From Nocardia speluncae NBRC 108251 (GTDB taxonomy: Bacteria > Actinomycetota > Actinomycetes > Mycobacteriales > Mycobacteriaceae), in assembly GCF_001613245.1 (NCBI RefSeq), contig NZ_BDBZ01000004.1, positions 62,001 through 126,000 of the forward strand: DNA of 64,000 nucleotides. Reading direction: 5' to 3'. A model generated the notes under the pieces. The model made no database searches, was not told where the DNA came from, and saw nothing but the letters and a program-made list of their open reading frames with translations. How positions within the stretch are numbered: the first letter of the stretch is position 1; every line of letters starts with the position of its first letter. Below, piece after piece: positions 1-8,913 of the stretch. Made by a program: the position numbers and the translations under genes.

Positions 1-159
1 AACTTGCAACGCGTCCTGACGCGCCGCAAGGTGATCACCCCCACCGGCGATACCGCCACACCGGGCCGAGCGGGTGGCCGGCCGGCGTCGGTGTACCGCT
101 TCACCGATTCGGACCTGCGGGTCACCGACGAGTTCGCGGCACTCCGGCCCCGCGGTTGA
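1..159 (+). CDS. C-terminal end of a NUDIX/NrtR-type protein (partial)
   Basis: Only the last 52 codons are present, with the stop at 157-159; the start lies before the window. The visible part contains NLQRVLTRRKVITPTG followed by GRPASVYRF. This looks like the C-terminal winged helix of NrtR-type NUDIX proteins, which often ends in a GRPA-x-x-YRF strand. NrtR proteins use a NUDIX-like domain to sense ADP-ribose and repress NAD synthesis genes. A NUDIX gene in the same place beyond bioB is known in mycobacteria (Rv1593c, next to nadABC), which fits. The NUDIX box itself is not in view, so enzyme versus regulator cannot be decided here. Confidence 0.5.
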   Translation, partial: NLQRVLTRRKVITPTGDTATPGRAGGRPASVYRFTDSDLRVTDEFAALRPRG

Positions 160-219
160 AACGCGGAACCCTCACCGCCGCAATACCTGACACGCGACGA
201 GCACCGGCGGAGAACCGGT

Positions 220-750
220 TCACGTACGCATCTGTGGCCGCGGAACCCGGGTACGCCGCTCCGGCGGCGCAAGCCGGTCCACCGGCCAGGCGAGCAGTTC
301 GATGAACCAGAACAGCACCAGGAATACCGCGACCACAACCGTCGGTATCGCCACGAAAACGATCGACAGCACGGCGACCACCAGGAGCACCGCGAACGCG
401 GTGGGTGATATCCCCTGCAATCGGCTGCCCAACCGCACCGCTGCCCACATCATCCAGCGCCGCGGCCGCGACACATCGCATTCCCGCAGCGTCCGCCGGA
501 AGATACCGTCGGCGTCGGCCGCGCCGACTCGTTCCGTGCGCCGCAGGTAATCGTGCAGAATTGCCGCCCGCGTGTACACCCCGTACCGGGGGATCAGCCA
601 GACCAGCGGCCGCGGCACCGAGGCGAAATCGGTGCGGAAATCCGCGGGTACCACGAATTCTTCGGCCGCCCCCTGATAGGTCAGCGGCTCCCGGACTTTC
701 CAGAACTTCCCGTCGATCTCCTCGACCACGAGTGAACTGGTGAACCCCAC
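220..750 (-). CDS. DUF1353 protein with C-terminal membrane anchor
   Basis: The 176-residue protein starts at a GTG preceded by GGGAGAAG. Residues about 35-100 carry the DUF1353 pattern: FRTDFASVPRPLVWLIPRYG, then an AAILHDYL segment with a conserved His-Asp. Residues about 115-160 are strongly hydrophobic and predict two membrane helices, followed by an Arg-rich tail. The biochemical role of DUF1353 is unknown to me; the domain occurs in phages and in actinobacterial chromosomes. Here no phage genes are nearby. It follows the DUF2567 gene on the same strand after about 146 bp, so it may have its own promoter. Confidence 0.75.
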   Translation of the reverse strand: MGFTSSLVVEEIDGKFWKVREPLTYQGAAEEFVVPADFRTDFASVPRPLVWLIPRYGVYTRAAILHDYLRRTERVGAADADGIFRRTLRECDVSRPRRWMMWAAVRLGSRLQGISPTAFAVLLVVAVLSIVFVAIPTVVVAVFLVLFWFIELLAWPVDRLAPPERRTRVPRPQMRT

Positions 751-896
751 GACGTCTTCTCCCTGTCGTCCTCCCGAACGCAGTCAGCCTACGGCGGGGC
801 GGCCGGGGCCGCGCGGTGGGCAGCATCCGGTCCCGCTGCGCGGGACGGGGCTCGGCCGGCGAGAACCGTTGCCGGCCTTTCCGGATCGGCCGAACG

Positions 897-1640
897 CTAC
901 TTCGACAGCGACGGTCCGGGCGGCGACTCCTGCGGTGACAGCGCGGCTTCGCCACCGGCCGGCACCTGGGCTCCGGGTTCCGCGGTGCCGTGCACCGGTA
1001 CCCGGGCGGACGGTTCACCGGGATAGAAGGCCTGGTCGTAATCCGGGTATTCCGGCTCCGCATACGGCTGGGGACGCGATTCCCCGAAGGGACTCATGAA
1101 TCCGCTACCGAGATCCTCGGTCGTGCTGAGCCCGGCCAGGAGCAGGATGACCAGCGCCGCGGTCAGCGGCTGAACCAGCAGGGCGAGGGGGCTTTCCAGA
1201 CCGACGGGCAAGGACACGATCTGCCCCACCGGCGGATCGCCGGGCCGGGGGTTGTCCCAGTCGTTGATCGTTTCACCGACCCACGCCATCACCCACGCGC
1301 CGGCCACCGACCCCAGCAGCAGCCCGATGAGCTGGATAGGTCCGCGCATCCGCCGCCAACGCCAGGCCGCGGCAGCCGACAGTACCCCGGTGACCGCGCC
1401 CAGACCCGCGAAGATCGCCAGGGCGTCGAACCGGTGCAGGCTCTCCCCCACCAGTGTGGCGCCCCGGCCCGGTTCGACCACCAGCACCAGTTCGGTCGGT
1501 GCCAGCAGGCCCCAGACCGCGCCCGCGAACACGCTCAGTACGACCACCGCGGCCAGCAGTACAGCGGCAGCACGCAGCTCCTTACGCCCGCCGCCGCGGT
1601 GTTCCCGACGCGCTGCGTCACCGCGTGACCCGGGCACCAC
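897..1640 (-). CDS. DUF2567 membrane protein, third gene of bioB operon
   Basis: Residues about 20-170 contain four hydrophobic segments separated by short charged loops. A Pro- and acidic-rich cytoplasmic-type tail follows. The start chosen is a GTG whose first base is the last base of the bsaP stop (TAGTG). A strong GGAGAGG lies 5 nt upstream inside bsaP, so translation is probably coupled. Family and position match Rv1591, the DUF2567 membrane protein after bioB and Rv1590 in M. tuberculosis. Its function is unknown. The conserved place behind bioB and bsaP suggests a link to biotin or iron-sulfur handling, but that is inference. GTG codons at 1637 and 1658 are alternative starts. Confidence 0.75.
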   Translation of the reverse strand: MVPGSRGDAARREHRGGGRKELRAAAVLLAAVVVLSVFAGAVWGLLAPTELVLVVEPGRGATLVGESLHRFDALAIFAGLGAVTGVLSAAAAWRWRRMRGPIQLIGLLLGSVAGAWVMAWVGETINDWDNPRPGDPPVGQIVSLPVGLESPLALLVQPLTAALVILLLAGLSTTEDLGSGFMSPFGESRPQPYAEPEYPDYDQAFYPGEPSARVPVHGTAEPGAQVPAGGEAALSPQESPPGPSLSK

Positions 1641-1867
1641 TACCGCCTCTCCGCGCACACGGAATCGAGGACCCCGTGCCGCGAGCAGCGGGCCTGCCAG
1701 CCGCCCGGATCGATCTGCACGACCATCCGGCGCCCGCAATGCGCGCAGAACCGCGGGGGTTCCAGGCCCAGTGCCACGGCCCGGGAGTCCGGCTCGTCGT
1801 GCCCGGGCACGACCCGCGTACCCGTGAACGGGTTGTAGCGCTCGTCCATATCGCCGACAGTACTCAT
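1640..1867 (-). CDS. bsaP: Biotin synthase auxiliary protein BsaP
   Basis: A 75-residue protein follows bioB by 32 nt and overlaps the next gene by one base. It carries Cys41-x-x-Cys44 (FCAHCGRRM), Cys61 in ARCSRHG and Cys71 near the end. Size, cysteine pattern and place match Rv1590. The mycobacterial homologue has been described as BsaP, a small iron-sulfur protein that supports BioB by helping maintain or rebuild its auxiliary cluster. By that analogy the product acts in the cytoplasm on BioB during conversion of dethiobiotin to biotin. The four cysteines are seen directly; the cluster and the partner are inferred from the family. Confidence 0.85.
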   Translation of the reverse strand: MSTVGDMDERYNPFTGTRVVPGHDEPDSRAVALGLEPPRFCAHCGRRMVVQIDPGGWQARCSRHGVLDSVCAERR

Positions 1868-1899
1868 CCGACCCCGCCTTCCGCGGTTGGCGCCGCCGA

Positions 1900-2928
1900 T
1901 CAGAATGTCTCGTTGAGTGCCTTGATCGGCATCTGGAGTTCACCCAGCAGGTCGAGGTCCTGTTCGGCCGGGCGGCCCAGGGTGGTCAAATAGTTGCCGA
2001 CGATCACGGCGTTGATTCCGCCCAGGATGCCCTGGCGGGCGCCCAGGTCACCGAGGGTGATCTCGCGGCCGCCGGCGAAACGCAGGATGGTCCGGGGCAG
2101 TGCGAGCCGGAAGGCGGCCACAGCGCGCAGTGCGTCCGCGGCCGGCAGGACCTCGAGGTCGCCGAACGGTGTGCCGGGACGGGGGTTGAGGAAGTTCAGC
2201 GGCACCTCGTCGGGTTCGAGTGCGGCCAGGTCGGCGGCGAATTCGGCGCGCTGTTCGAGGGTTTCACCCATGCCGAGGATGCCGCCGCAGCACACCTCCA
2301 TTCCGGCTGTTCGCACCATTCGCAGGGTGTCCCAGCGTTCCTCCCAGGTGTGGGTGGTGACCACCTTCGGGAAGTGGGAGCGCGCGGTTTCCAGGTTGTG
2401 GTTGTAGCGGTGCACGCCCATCGCGGCGAGGCGGTCGACCTGGTCCTGTGTGAGCATCCCGAGCGAACAGGCGACCTGGATGTCGACCTCGTTGCGTATG
2501 GCCTCCACTCCTGCGGCCACCTGCGCCATCAGCCGTTCGTCCGGCCCGCGCACGGCGGCGACGATGCAGAATTCGGTGGCTCCGGTCTTGGCGGTCTGTT
2601 TGGCCGCTTCGACCAGGCTCGGGATATCGAGCCAGGCGGCCCGGACCGGGGACGCGAACAGCCCCGATTGCGAGCAGAAATGGCAGTCTTCCGGGCAGCC
2701 GCCGGTCTTGAGGCTGATGATGCCTTCGACCTCCACCTCCGGACCGCACCATGTCACCCGGACCTCGTGCGCGAGTTCGAGCAATTGCCCGAGCCGGTCG
2801 TCTCCGAGGCGCAGAACGTCCAGGACCTGGTTCCGGGACAGCCCGATACCGCGTTCGAGCACCTGTTCCCGCGCAACGGTCAGCACATCGTCCGCGGATA
2901 TCTCGGTGGTGACAGGGGCCTGAGTCAC
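1900..2928 (-). CDS. bioB: Biotin synthase BioB
   Basis: This radical-SAM enzyme inserts sulfur into dethiobiotin, the last step of biotin synthesis. The 342-residue protein has the radical-SAM motif CPEDCHFC (Cys78, Cys82, Cys85), which binds the [4Fe-4S] cluster. The auxiliary [2Fe-2S] ligands are recognisable as Cys121 ([10 protein letters not shown]), Cys154 (VACSLGML), Cys213 or Cys214 ([11 protein letters not shown]) and Arg283 (ILRFAGGRE). It opens a leftward operon with bsaP and the DUF2567 gene. Two BioQ-type palindromes lie 53-99 bp before the start codon, in the gap shared with divergent bioQ. A leftward -10-like TACCCT (3003-2998) places transcription initiation inside the first palindrome. 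Confidence 0.97.
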   Translation of the reverse strand: MTQAPVTTEISADDVLTVAREQVLERGIGLSRNQVLDVLRLGDDRLGQLLELAHEVRVTWCGPEVEVEGIISLKTGGCPEDCHFCSQSGLFASPVRAAWLDIPSLVEAAKQTAKTGATEFCIVAAVRGPDERLMAQVAAGVEAIRNEVDIQVACSLGMLTQDQVDRLAAMGVHRYNHNLETARSHFPKVVTTHTWEERWDTLRMVRTAGMEVCCGGILGMGETLEQRAEFAADLAALEPDEVPLNFLNPRPGTPFGDLEVLPAADALRAVAAFRLALPRTILRFAGGREITLGDLGARQGILGGINAVIVGNYLTTLGRPAEQDLDLLGELQMPIKALNETF

Positions 2929-2980
2929 TGGCGAATCCCTTCGTCGGGAGGTGCCCGGCTGTGGGCCGGCACACCGGACT

Positions 2981-2993
2981 TGAACAGCGTTCA
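2981..2993. promoter_or_regulatory. BioQ operator O1 (bioB side)
   Basis: Perfect palindrome TGAAC-AGC-GTTCA. It overlaps the transcription start predicted from the leftward -10-like TACCCT at 3003-2998. The same palindrome type recurs at 3015, 4022 and 16470, always in front of biotin genes. Confidence 0.88.
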
Positions 2994-3014
2994 GGACAGG
3001 GTAGCGGCAAAGAT

Positions 3015-3027
3015 TGAACAGCGTTCA
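3015..3027. promoter_or_regulatory. BioQ operator O2 (bioQ side)
   Basis: An identical copy of TGAAC-AGC-GTTCA whose first base is 34 bp to the right of the first base of O1. It lies just upstream of a rightward -10-like TAGCGT (3036-3041), so a bound repressor would block the bioQ promoter (autoregulation). Confidence 0.88.
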
Positions 3028-3075
3028 GGCTGGGGTAGCGTCTGGGATGGATCGAAGCCACCGGGAGGACGGACT

Positions 3076-3654
3076 GTGCAGCTACACCGAGGCGATGTCG
3101 TGGACGGGGCACTCACCATCCTCGACCAGTACGGACTCGCCGACCTCACCATGCGCCGGCTCGCGGGTTCGCTGCGCGTCCAGCCCGGCGCACTGTACTG
3201 GCACTTCCCGAACAAGCAGGCGTTACTCGGCGCCGTCGCCGACCGGATCCTGGCCCCGATGGAACAGCCCGTCACGGCGAGCGACTGGCCGGACGCACTG
3301 AGCGAATTGGCGCACCGGCTGCGCAACTGCCTGCTCACCTACCGCGACGGCGCGGAGCTGGTCTCCGCCACCTACGCCTCCCGCCTCACCACCAGCAAGG
3401 GCCGGGAACGTATCGCCGGTGCGGTGATCCGCGCCGGCGTGCCCCGCGAACAGGCCGAACTCGCCGCCTACACGCTGCTCTACTACGTGCTCGGCCACAC
3501 CGTCGACGAACAGTCCCGGATGCAGATGGACTCGGCCGGGGCGCTACCCACCCCCGAGCCCACCGAGGGCCCCGACCCGACCGCCCGATTCGACTTCGGC
3601 CTACAACTGTTCACCGCCGGCATCCGGCACCAGCTGGGCGCGGAGATCCGCTGA
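3076..3654 (+). CDS. bioQ: TetR-family biotin repressor BioQ
   Basis: The 192-residue protein starts at a GTG with GGGAGG 7 nt upstream. Residues 1-50 form a TetR helix-turn-helix: LADLTMRRLAGSLRV followed by GALYWHFPNKQALL. The remainder is a helical ligand and dimer domain. The N-terminus closely resembles mycobacterial and corynebacterial BioQ. The gene is divergent from bioB, and the gap carries two palindromes that recur before bioF and bioA. I infer that it represses all four biotin transcription units and itself. How it senses biotin status is not visible; in other actinobacteria BioQ does not obviously bind biotin directly. Confidence 0.85.
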   Translation: MQLHRGDVVDGALTILDQYGLADLTMRRLAGSLRVQPGALYWHFPNKQALLGAVADRILAPMEQPVTASDWPDALSELAHRLRNCLLTYRDGAELVSATYASRLTTSKGRERIAGAVIRAGVPREQAELAAYTLLYYVLGHTVDEQSRMQMDSAGALPTPEPTEGPDPTARFDFGLQLFTAGIRHQLGAEIR

Positions 3655-4012
3655 GCGCCGCTCCAGAAGCAGCGCCACCAGACCCAGCAGCGGATCGGTG
3701 ACGCCGCGACCCCGGTCGGCGAGCCGCACCCGCAACCGGTGGCCGGGATAAACCCGAAGACCGACGGCAAGCACCCGCCGCATGTCCGCGCAGATACCAC
3801 GCACAGAAACCCCCGCGGCCGCCACTCCGGAGGTCGCGCCCGAACACCACCGCGGGCACCCGCCCCCGGTAGCCACGCCCGCTGATCGGATACCGGATAC
3901 CACCGGCGGCGGCCACGGAATGCAGGTCACCGAGCCGCCTACCGCCCGGCCCATCCGCCCCTCCCGCGGCCACCGGCACCCCGGCCGCCTTTCGCGGAGC
4001 AGGGGCGTCCGG
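3655..4012. other. Intergenic region between bioQ and bioF
   Basis: About 360 bp without a convincing gene. Leftward frames give an Arg/Gly-rich product without a usable Shine-Dalgarno or recognisable domain. A stretch near 3660-3780 reads like a short leftward peptide (RRVLAVGLRVYPGHRLRVRL), but nothing else supports it. The bioF promoter and operator follow at the right edge. Confidence 0.5.
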
Positions 4013-4021
4013 TAGCAATCT

Positions 4022-4034
4022 TGAACGGTGTTCA
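4022..4034. promoter_or_regulatory. BioQ operator in front of bioF
   Basis: Palindrome TGAAC-GGT-GTTCA ending 3 nt before the first possible bioF start codon. A -10-like TAGCAAT (4013-4019) sits just before it, so the predicted transcription start lies inside the operator. The bioF leader would be about 12 nt or less, or about 24 nt if GTG 4050 is used. Confidence 0.88.
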
Positions 4035-4037
4035 AGT

Positions 4038-5204
4038 ATGGTGCCCGACGTGACCTCGGACCCATTGGCCTGGCTCGACGACCACGCGGCGACCCGCGTG
4101 ACCGCCGGATTACGACGGCAACTACGCCCCCGCGCCGCGGGTTCACCGGCCCTGGACCTCGCCTCCAACGACTACCTGGGCCTCACCCGGCATCCGGAAG
4201 TCCGCGCCGGAGCCATCGAGGCGGTACGCCGCTGGGGTGCCGGGTCGACCGGGTCCCGGCTGGTGACCGGAACCACCACCGACCATGAACTCCTGGAAGG
4301 TGAACTGGCCGAATTCACCGGATTCCCGGCCGGTCTGGTCTTCTCCTCCGGTTATGCCGCCAACCTCGGCGCCGTCACCGCCCTGGCCGGCCGGGGTTCA
4401 CTGATCGTCTCCGACGCCGGCTGCCACGCCTCCCTCGTGGATGCCTGCCGGCTGTCCCGGGCCCGGGTGGCGATCGCGCCGCACCGGAACTCGACCGCCG
4501 TTGCCCGGCTACTTGCGGACCGCAGCGAGGAGCACGCCCTGGTACTCACCGATTCGGTGTTCAGCGCCGACGGCGATCTGGCACCCCTGACCGAACTGCA
4601 CCGCGTGGTCCGCGACCACAACGCGCTCCTGCTCGTCGACGAGGCGCACGGACTCGGCGTGCGCGGCCACGGAGGGCGGGGCCTCGTCCAGGAAACCGGA
4701 CTGGCGGGCGAACCCGATGTGATCGTCACCGTGACCCTGTCCAAGGCCCTCGCCGCCCAGGGCGGTGCGGTATTGGGTGACGAGCGAGTGCGCGCGCATC
4801 TGATCGACACCGCCCGCACCATGATCTTCGATACCGGGCTGGCACCCGCCGCCGTCGGCGCCGCCCGCGCGGCCCTGCGGATTCTGCGCCGCGACCCCGG
4901 GCTCGGGCCGCGGGTACTGGCCCGCGCCGCCGATATCGCCCGGATCGCCGGAGTAGCGGCACCGGATTCGGCGGTCGTCCCGATCATCCTCGGTGACCCG
5001 CAGACCGCCCACGACGCCGCCCACACCTGCCGCGAACAGGATGTGGAGGTGGGGTGCTTCCGGCCGCCGTCGGTTCCGGAAGGTACCTCCCGGCTGCGCC
5101 TGACCGCCCGCGCCGATCTGACCCCCGCCGATCTCGACACCCTCACGAAGGTCCTGGTACCGGTGCTGACGCACGCACGGAACAGCACGACGGTGCCCGC
5201 ATGA
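4038..5204 (+). CDS. bioF: 8-amino-7-oxononanoate synthase BioF
   Basis: This PLP enzyme condenses pimeloyl thioester with L-alanine, the first ring-building step of biotin synthesis. The 388-residue protein shows the alpha-oxoamine synthase pattern: ASNDYLGL (42-49), [12 protein letters not shown] (67-78), His130 that stacks on [13 protein letters not shown] (201-210) and the PLP lysine Lys236 in [13 protein letters not shown]. The ATG at 4038 is used here; GTG at 4050 (VTSDPLAWL) is equally possible because no Shine-Dalgarno is visible before either. The gene overlaps bioD by ATGA. Unlike M. tuberculosis, bioA does not precede it. Confidence 0.95.
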   Translation: MVPDVTSDPLAWLDDHAATRVTAGLRRQLRPRAAGSPALDLASNDYLGLTRHPEVRAGAIEAVRRWGAGSTGSRLVTGTTTDHELLEGELAEFTGFPAGLVFSSGYAANLGAVTALAGRGSLIVSDAGCHASLVDACRLSRARVAIAPHRNSTAVARLLADRSEEHALVLTDSVFSADGDLAPLTELHRVVRDHNALLLVDEAHGLGVRGHGGRGLVQETGLAGEPDVIVTVTLSKALAAQGGAVLGDERVRAHLIDTARTMIFDTGLAPAAVGAARAALRILRRDPGLGPRVLARAADIARIAGVAAPDSAVVPIILGDPQTAHDAAHTCREQDVEVGCFRPPSVPEGTSRLRLTARADLTPADLDTLTKVLVPVLTHARNSTTVPA

Positions 5205-5932
5205 CCGTACTGTTCGTCACCGGCACCTCCACCGAGGTCGGCAAAACCGTCACCACTGCCGCCCTCGCGGCCACCGCCCGCGCCGCCGGCCGCACCGTCG
5301 CCGTCTGCAAACCCGCACAAACCGGGGTCGCGGCCACCGACCCCGGTGACCTCGCCACGATCACCGCGCTCTCCGGCGTGACCCGCACGCTCGAACTGGC
5401 CCGCTACCCTGCCCCGCTCGCCCCCGATACCGCCGCCCGCCGGTGCGGTGCCGCACTCCTCACGCTGACCGAAACCGCTTCCGCCATAGCGGCTCTCGGT
5501 TCCGCGGACCTGACACTGGTGGAAGGCGCCGGCGGCCTGCTGGTACGGCTGGGCGAATTCACCCTCCTCGACCTCGCCCGCGAACTCGCGGCACCGGCAC
5601 TGGTGGTGACTGCGCCGGGCCTGGGCACGCTCAACCACAGCGAACTCACCGTTCGCGCTTTGGCGCAGGCCGGTGTGCCGTGCGCCGGCCTGGTGGTGGG
5701 TTCCTGGCCGCAACATCCCGACCTGGCAGCCCGGACCAATCGCACCGACCTGCCCAGGGTCACCGGCACCGAAGTCGTCGGCACGCTCCCCGCGGGCGCG
5801 GCGTCGTGGTCGCCGCCGCGGTTCCGGGCAGTCGCGCCCGGCTGGTTCACCCCGACTTGGGCACAGCGGTACTTGGGGATACCCGAAGACGAGCACGCAT
5901 TTCGCCCGGAGCCGGGCACGATCACTGCCTAG
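5201..5932 (+). CDS. bioD: Dethiobiotin synthetase BioD
   Basis: This enzyme closes the ureido ring of 7,8-diaminopelargonate using CO2 and ATP. The 243-residue protein begins with the P-loop GTSTEVGKT (8-16), followed by CKPAQTG (substrate and Mg site) and VEGAGGLLV. The ATG overlaps the bioF stop (ATGA), so the pair is translationally coupled and shares the BioQ-controlled promoter. The C-terminal part ends in an acidic tail. The usual length is about 225-240 residues, so nothing is missing. Confidence 0.95.
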   Translation: MTVLFVTGTSTEVGKTVTTAALAATARAAGRTVAVCKPAQTGVAATDPGDLATITALSGVTRTLELARYPAPLAPDTAARRCGAALLTLTETASAIAALGSADLTLVEGAGGLLVRLGEFTLLDLARELAAPALVVTAPGLGTLNHSELTVRALAQAGVPCAGLVVGSWPQHPDLAARTNRTDLPRVTGTEVVGTLPAGAASWSPPRFRAVAPGWFTPTWAQRYLGIPEDEHAFRPEPGTITA

Positions 5933-5940
5933 AGTGCGGT

Positions 5941-7131
5941 ATGGCCACGACCAGGTCCCCGCAGGAGTCGGCGCACCACACACCCGACCCCGCCGACGCC
6001 GCGACTGCACCCCTGTGGCGTGCGGTCCAGGCATTCCGGCTGGTCACGCTGCTGTACGCGGTGGGACAGCAGATCGCGTCGGTGCAGTACTACGAGAACC
6101 AATTATTGAGCTGGTTTTTCATCGCGCTGATGGTGATCTGGTCCGGCATCTCCGCCCTGCTCCTGACCCACTGGCGCACATCCGACACCACGCGCACGCG
6201 CACGCTTGTCGTCGTAGGCGACCATCTCGTAGTGCTCGGACTGATCGCGGCCACTCCCCTGGTCGCCGATTACGCCTGGTATCACGGGCACCAACCGCTG
6301 CCCACCACCATGTGGTCGGCGAACGCAGTCATCTCCGCCGCCATCCTGCGCGGCCCGCTCGCCGGGGTCACCTCGGGCCTGCTCATCGCGGCCACGATCA
6401 TCACCATGCGGCAGCAGTGGGGCGACGATGTATGGGCCGATGCGACGGCACCCGTTCTGGTATCGGTGGGCTTGGCGCTGGGCATGGCCGCCAATACCGC
6501 CCGCCGCGCCCAGGAACAGTTACAACGCGCGGTACGCCTCACCGCGGCCACCGAGGAACGGGAACGACTGGCCCGCCAGGTGCACGACGGCGTCCTGCAG
6601 ATCCTTTCCTATATCAGCCGGCGTGGTAGCGAAATAGGTGGTCCGGCAGTGGAATTGGCGCAGCGGGCCGCCGAGCAGGAGGTCGCGTTGCGGCGGCTCA
6701 TCTCCGAACAGACCGCACACTCGACCGTCGGCGATACCACCGTCGACCTGCGTCCGTTACTGACGGCGCACAGCACACCCCGGGTGGTGGTCTCCACCCC
6801 GGGCGAACCCGTACTCGTCGGCCGCTGGACGGCCCAGGAAATCACGGCCGCGGTCGCCGCCGCCCTCACCAACGTCGAACTCCACGCGGGTCCCGATGCC
6901 CGCACCTATGTACTCCTGGAGGACACCGATACCGGCCTGGTCGTCAGCATCCGCGACGACGGCGCCGGCATTGCGCCAGGGCGCCTGGCCGAGGCCGAGG
7001 ACGAGGGCCGGATGGGGGTGTCCCGCTCGATAACCGGTCGGATCGCTGCTCTCGGCGGCACTGTCGAACTTCTCACCGCCGATATCGTCGGCGAAGGTAC
7101 GGAATGGGAATTCCACATCCCGCGCGCCTGA
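5941..7131 (+). CDS. MacS-family sensor histidine kinase
   Basis: The 396-residue protein has five or so membrane segments (about 32-180). The phosphoacceptor follows (His215 in RQVHDGVLQILSYI), and then a HATPase_c domain with DDGAGIA and a GT-x-WEF strand. The N-terminal LWRAVQAFRLVTLLYA is characteristic of the DUF5931/MacS group of actinobacterial kinases that pair with a NarL/LuxR-type regulator. It starts 8 nt after bioD; a TAGAGT box formed by the bioD stop (5930-5935) lies 5 nt before the ATG. The expected regulator gene is not adjacent but probably is the one at 11879. Its signal is unknown. Confidence 0.85.
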   Translation: MATTRSPQESAHHTPDPADAATAPLWRAVQAFRLVTLLYAVGQQIASVQYYENQLLSWFFIALMVIWSGISALLLTHWRTSDTTRTRTLVVVGDHLVVLGLIAATPLVADYAWYHGHQPLPTTMWSANAVISAAILRGPLAGVTSGLLIAATIITMRQQWGDDVWADATAPVLVSVGLALGMAANTARRAQEQLQRAVRLTAATEERERLARQVHDGVLQILSYISRRGSEIGGPAVELAQRAAEQEVALRRLISEQTAHSTVGDTTVDLRPLLTAHSTPRVVVSTPGEPVLVGRWTAQEITAAVAAALTNVELHAGPDARTYVLLEDTDTGLVVSIRDDGAGIAPGRLAEAEDEGRMGVSRSITGRIAALGGTVELLTADIVGEGTEWEFHIPRA

Positions 7132-7253
7132 TACCGCCCACGGCCGGACGACGTAGCGGCCGGGTCCATCGACCCGGGTGCCTCGGCTCGCACCGATATC
7201 AGCCGGCGAGCCCAGCCGACAGCCGCGAAACCGTTTGCACCGACCACCGACCG

Positions 7254-8144
7254 ATGGCGATCATGACCTGGATGGACAGGCTACATATGGAGGATCCCGC
7301 GCGGGCCGGGGTAACAACGCTGCGCGATGGGCGCCGATCGGCATGGGCGGAATGGGGTCCGGCGGATGGCCGGCCGGTGCTGTTCTGCCCGGGCGCCGGA
7401 TGGGGGCGCCGACTCGGATTCGGGTTCGGCGCCGCAACCGCGCTCGGCGTCCGGCTGATCTCGGTGGAACGGCCGGGATCGGGAGAATCCACCGGAATGC
7501 CGGGACGCACGCTACTGGATTGGGCCGACGATATCGGCCAGCTCGGCTTCGCCGATCCCGCGGTCGTCGGTTTTTCACAGGGAGCCCCGTTCGCGCTGGC
7601 CCTGGCTGCCCGCGGGATCACCTCCGAGGTGGCGATCGTATCCGGCGGTGACGAGCTCGCTCACCCCGGAACGACTCTGCCGGACGAGGTCCGGCGGCTG
7701 GTCGATCTGGTGGCCGCCGATCCGGCCGGCGCCGAACGCGATTTCGCGCGCTTCGGGAGCGCCGAGACGCTGTGGCGGTTGAGCGTCGAAGGCAGTTCCG
7801 AGGCCGATCGGGAGATCTACTTGCAACCGGACTTCGCCGCGGCGTTCCGGCGCGCACTGGATACCGGATTCGCGCAGGGGCCGGCCGGTTATGCGCGCGA
7901 TACGGTCTTGCATTTCGCGCGGTGGCCGTTCCGGGTAGAGGAGCTCACCGCCCGCGTACATCTCTGGTACGGAGGGCGAGACGACAACCCGACCCATTCC
8001 CCGGACCACGGCACCACCCTCGCCGCCCGGATCCCGAACGCCACCAGGCACTACCTACCCGACAGCGGCGCCGCACTGCTGTGGACCCACGCCGGCGAAA
8101 TCCTCCGGCAGCTTCTCGCGCAATCGCCGGGTACCCCGACGTAG
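7254..8144 (+). CDS. Alpha/beta hydrolase
   Basis: The 296-residue protein has an alpha/beta-hydrolase fold. It shows an oxyanion region PVLFCPGAGWG (41-51), ERPGSGEST (72-80), a nucleophile elbow GFSQGAPFA with Ser108, and a C-terminal VHLWYGGRDD acid region near 240. The final His is probably in the LPDSGAALLW region and is not certain. It may hydrolyse an ester or lactone; the substrate cannot be read. Four in-frame ATGs lie within the first twelve codons (7254, 7263, 7272, 7287), so the exact start is open. It is the first gene of the block separating the sensor kinase from its probable regulator. Confidence 0.8.
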   Translation: MAIMTWMDRLHMEDPARAGVTTLRDGRRSAWAEWGPADGRPVLFCPGAGWGRRLGFGFGAATALGVRLISVERPGSGESTGMPGRTLLDWADDIGQLGFADPAVVGFSQGAPFALALAARGITSEVAIVSGGDELAHPGTTLPDEVRRLVDLVAADPAGAERDFARFGSAETLWRLSVEGSSEADREIYLQPDFAAAFRRALDTGFAQGPAGYARDTVLHFARWPFRVEELTARVHLWYGGRDDNPTHSPDHGTTLAARIPNATRHYLPDSGAALLWTHAGEILRQLLAQSPGTPT

Positions 8145-8268
8145 TACACCTGCGCCCGAAGTGAGTTCCGGAAGAAACTTTGCGGACAGCGATGACTCCG
8201 CCGACGATGCCCCGTCCTATCGGTTGAACGCGCTACCAACCCGGCGCGACCGACCAGAAGGACCGGCC

Positions 8269-8697
8269 ATGACCACCGAGACCCCCACCACCACCGTTGC
8301 TACCGACCGCCCCGGCACAATCCGCAACCGCGTCCTGTGGACCCTGCAAATCGTGCTCGGCCTGTTCTTCGTCATAGCCTCCGGCGGACCGAAGCTCGTG
8401 ATGCCGAACGCCCTGGCGGACAACGCCCCCGAGAATCTGACCATTCCCTTCGCGCTGCTCGTCTTCATCGGACTGGTCGAGGTCGCGGGCGGTATCGGCC
8501 TGATGGTGCCACGGTTGTCGGCCCTGGCCGCCGCGGGCCTGACCGTCCTCACCGTGCTCGCCGCCGGGACACAGGCTTTCATCGCCGACAAACCCGCGAT
8601 GGCGATCTTCCCCCTGGTCCTCGCCGCGATCTTCGCCTGGATCGCCTACGAGCGGCGCGCCACCGTCACCGACCTGCGCGACTCTTTCGCACGATGA
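8269..8697 (+). CDS. DoxX-like membrane protein
   Basis: A 142-residue integral membrane protein with four hydrophobic helices (about 22-42, 58-80, 84-104, 108-126) and a short charged C-terminus. The pattern FFVIASGGPKLVMP and VEVAGGIGLMVPRL is typical of the DoxX-like/DoxD family. These proteins are linked in some bacteria to thiol or redox functions, but the role here is unknown. The ATG at 8269 has AGAAGGA 6-7 nt upstream. It is followed by a strong hairpin terminator. Confidence 0.8.
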   Translation: MTTETPTTTVATDRPGTIRNRVLWTLQIVLGLFFVIASGGPKLVMPNALADNAPENLTIPFALLVFIGLVEVAGGIGLMVPRLSALAAAGLTVLTVLAAGTQAFIADKPAMAIFPLVLAAIFAWIAYERRATVTDLRDSFAR

Positions 8698-8708
8698 CAA
8701 ACCCATGA

Positions 8709-8749
8709 GCACGATCGGCGACCGGTGCCCCACCGTTCGCCGATCGTGC
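8709..8749. terminator. Bidirectional hairpin terminator, DoxX gene / P450
   Basis: Perfect 13-bp arms (GCACGATCGGCGA at 8709-8721 and its complement at 8737-8749) enclose a second 5-bp stem (CGGTG/CACCG) with a CCC loop; ATTTCCC follows. It lies between convergent genes. Confidence 0.8.
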
Positions 8750-8913
8750 ATTTCCCGGATCGATCACCCGTCGGGTTGGCGGCGACGATCCGTCCGGCCG
8801 GTCCAGCAGCCCACGCGTGGTTGTCCTCCTCGGACGGCGGCATCGGCAGCTCCCGAACCGGAATCCGGCTGTGGTAGCCATGGCAGGTACGGGCCCGGTG
8901 CGTGGCCGGGCGC

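Noticed and set aside
220..750. DUF1353 gene as a prophage trace
   Set aside because: The domain occurs in phages, but no integrase, capsid or attachment repeat is near.
2350..3075. Long frame upstream of bioQ in the same phase
   Set aside because: It is antisense to bioB and crosses both operators; GTG 3076 has GGGAGG and gives a normal TetR start.
3601..4146. Leftward gene between bioQ and bioF
   Set aside because: Arg/Gly-rich, no ribosome binding site, and it would run through the bioF operator and start.
4352..6034. 560-codon - strand frame across bioF and bioD
   Set aside because: Antisense shadow of two overlapping, well-identified genes.
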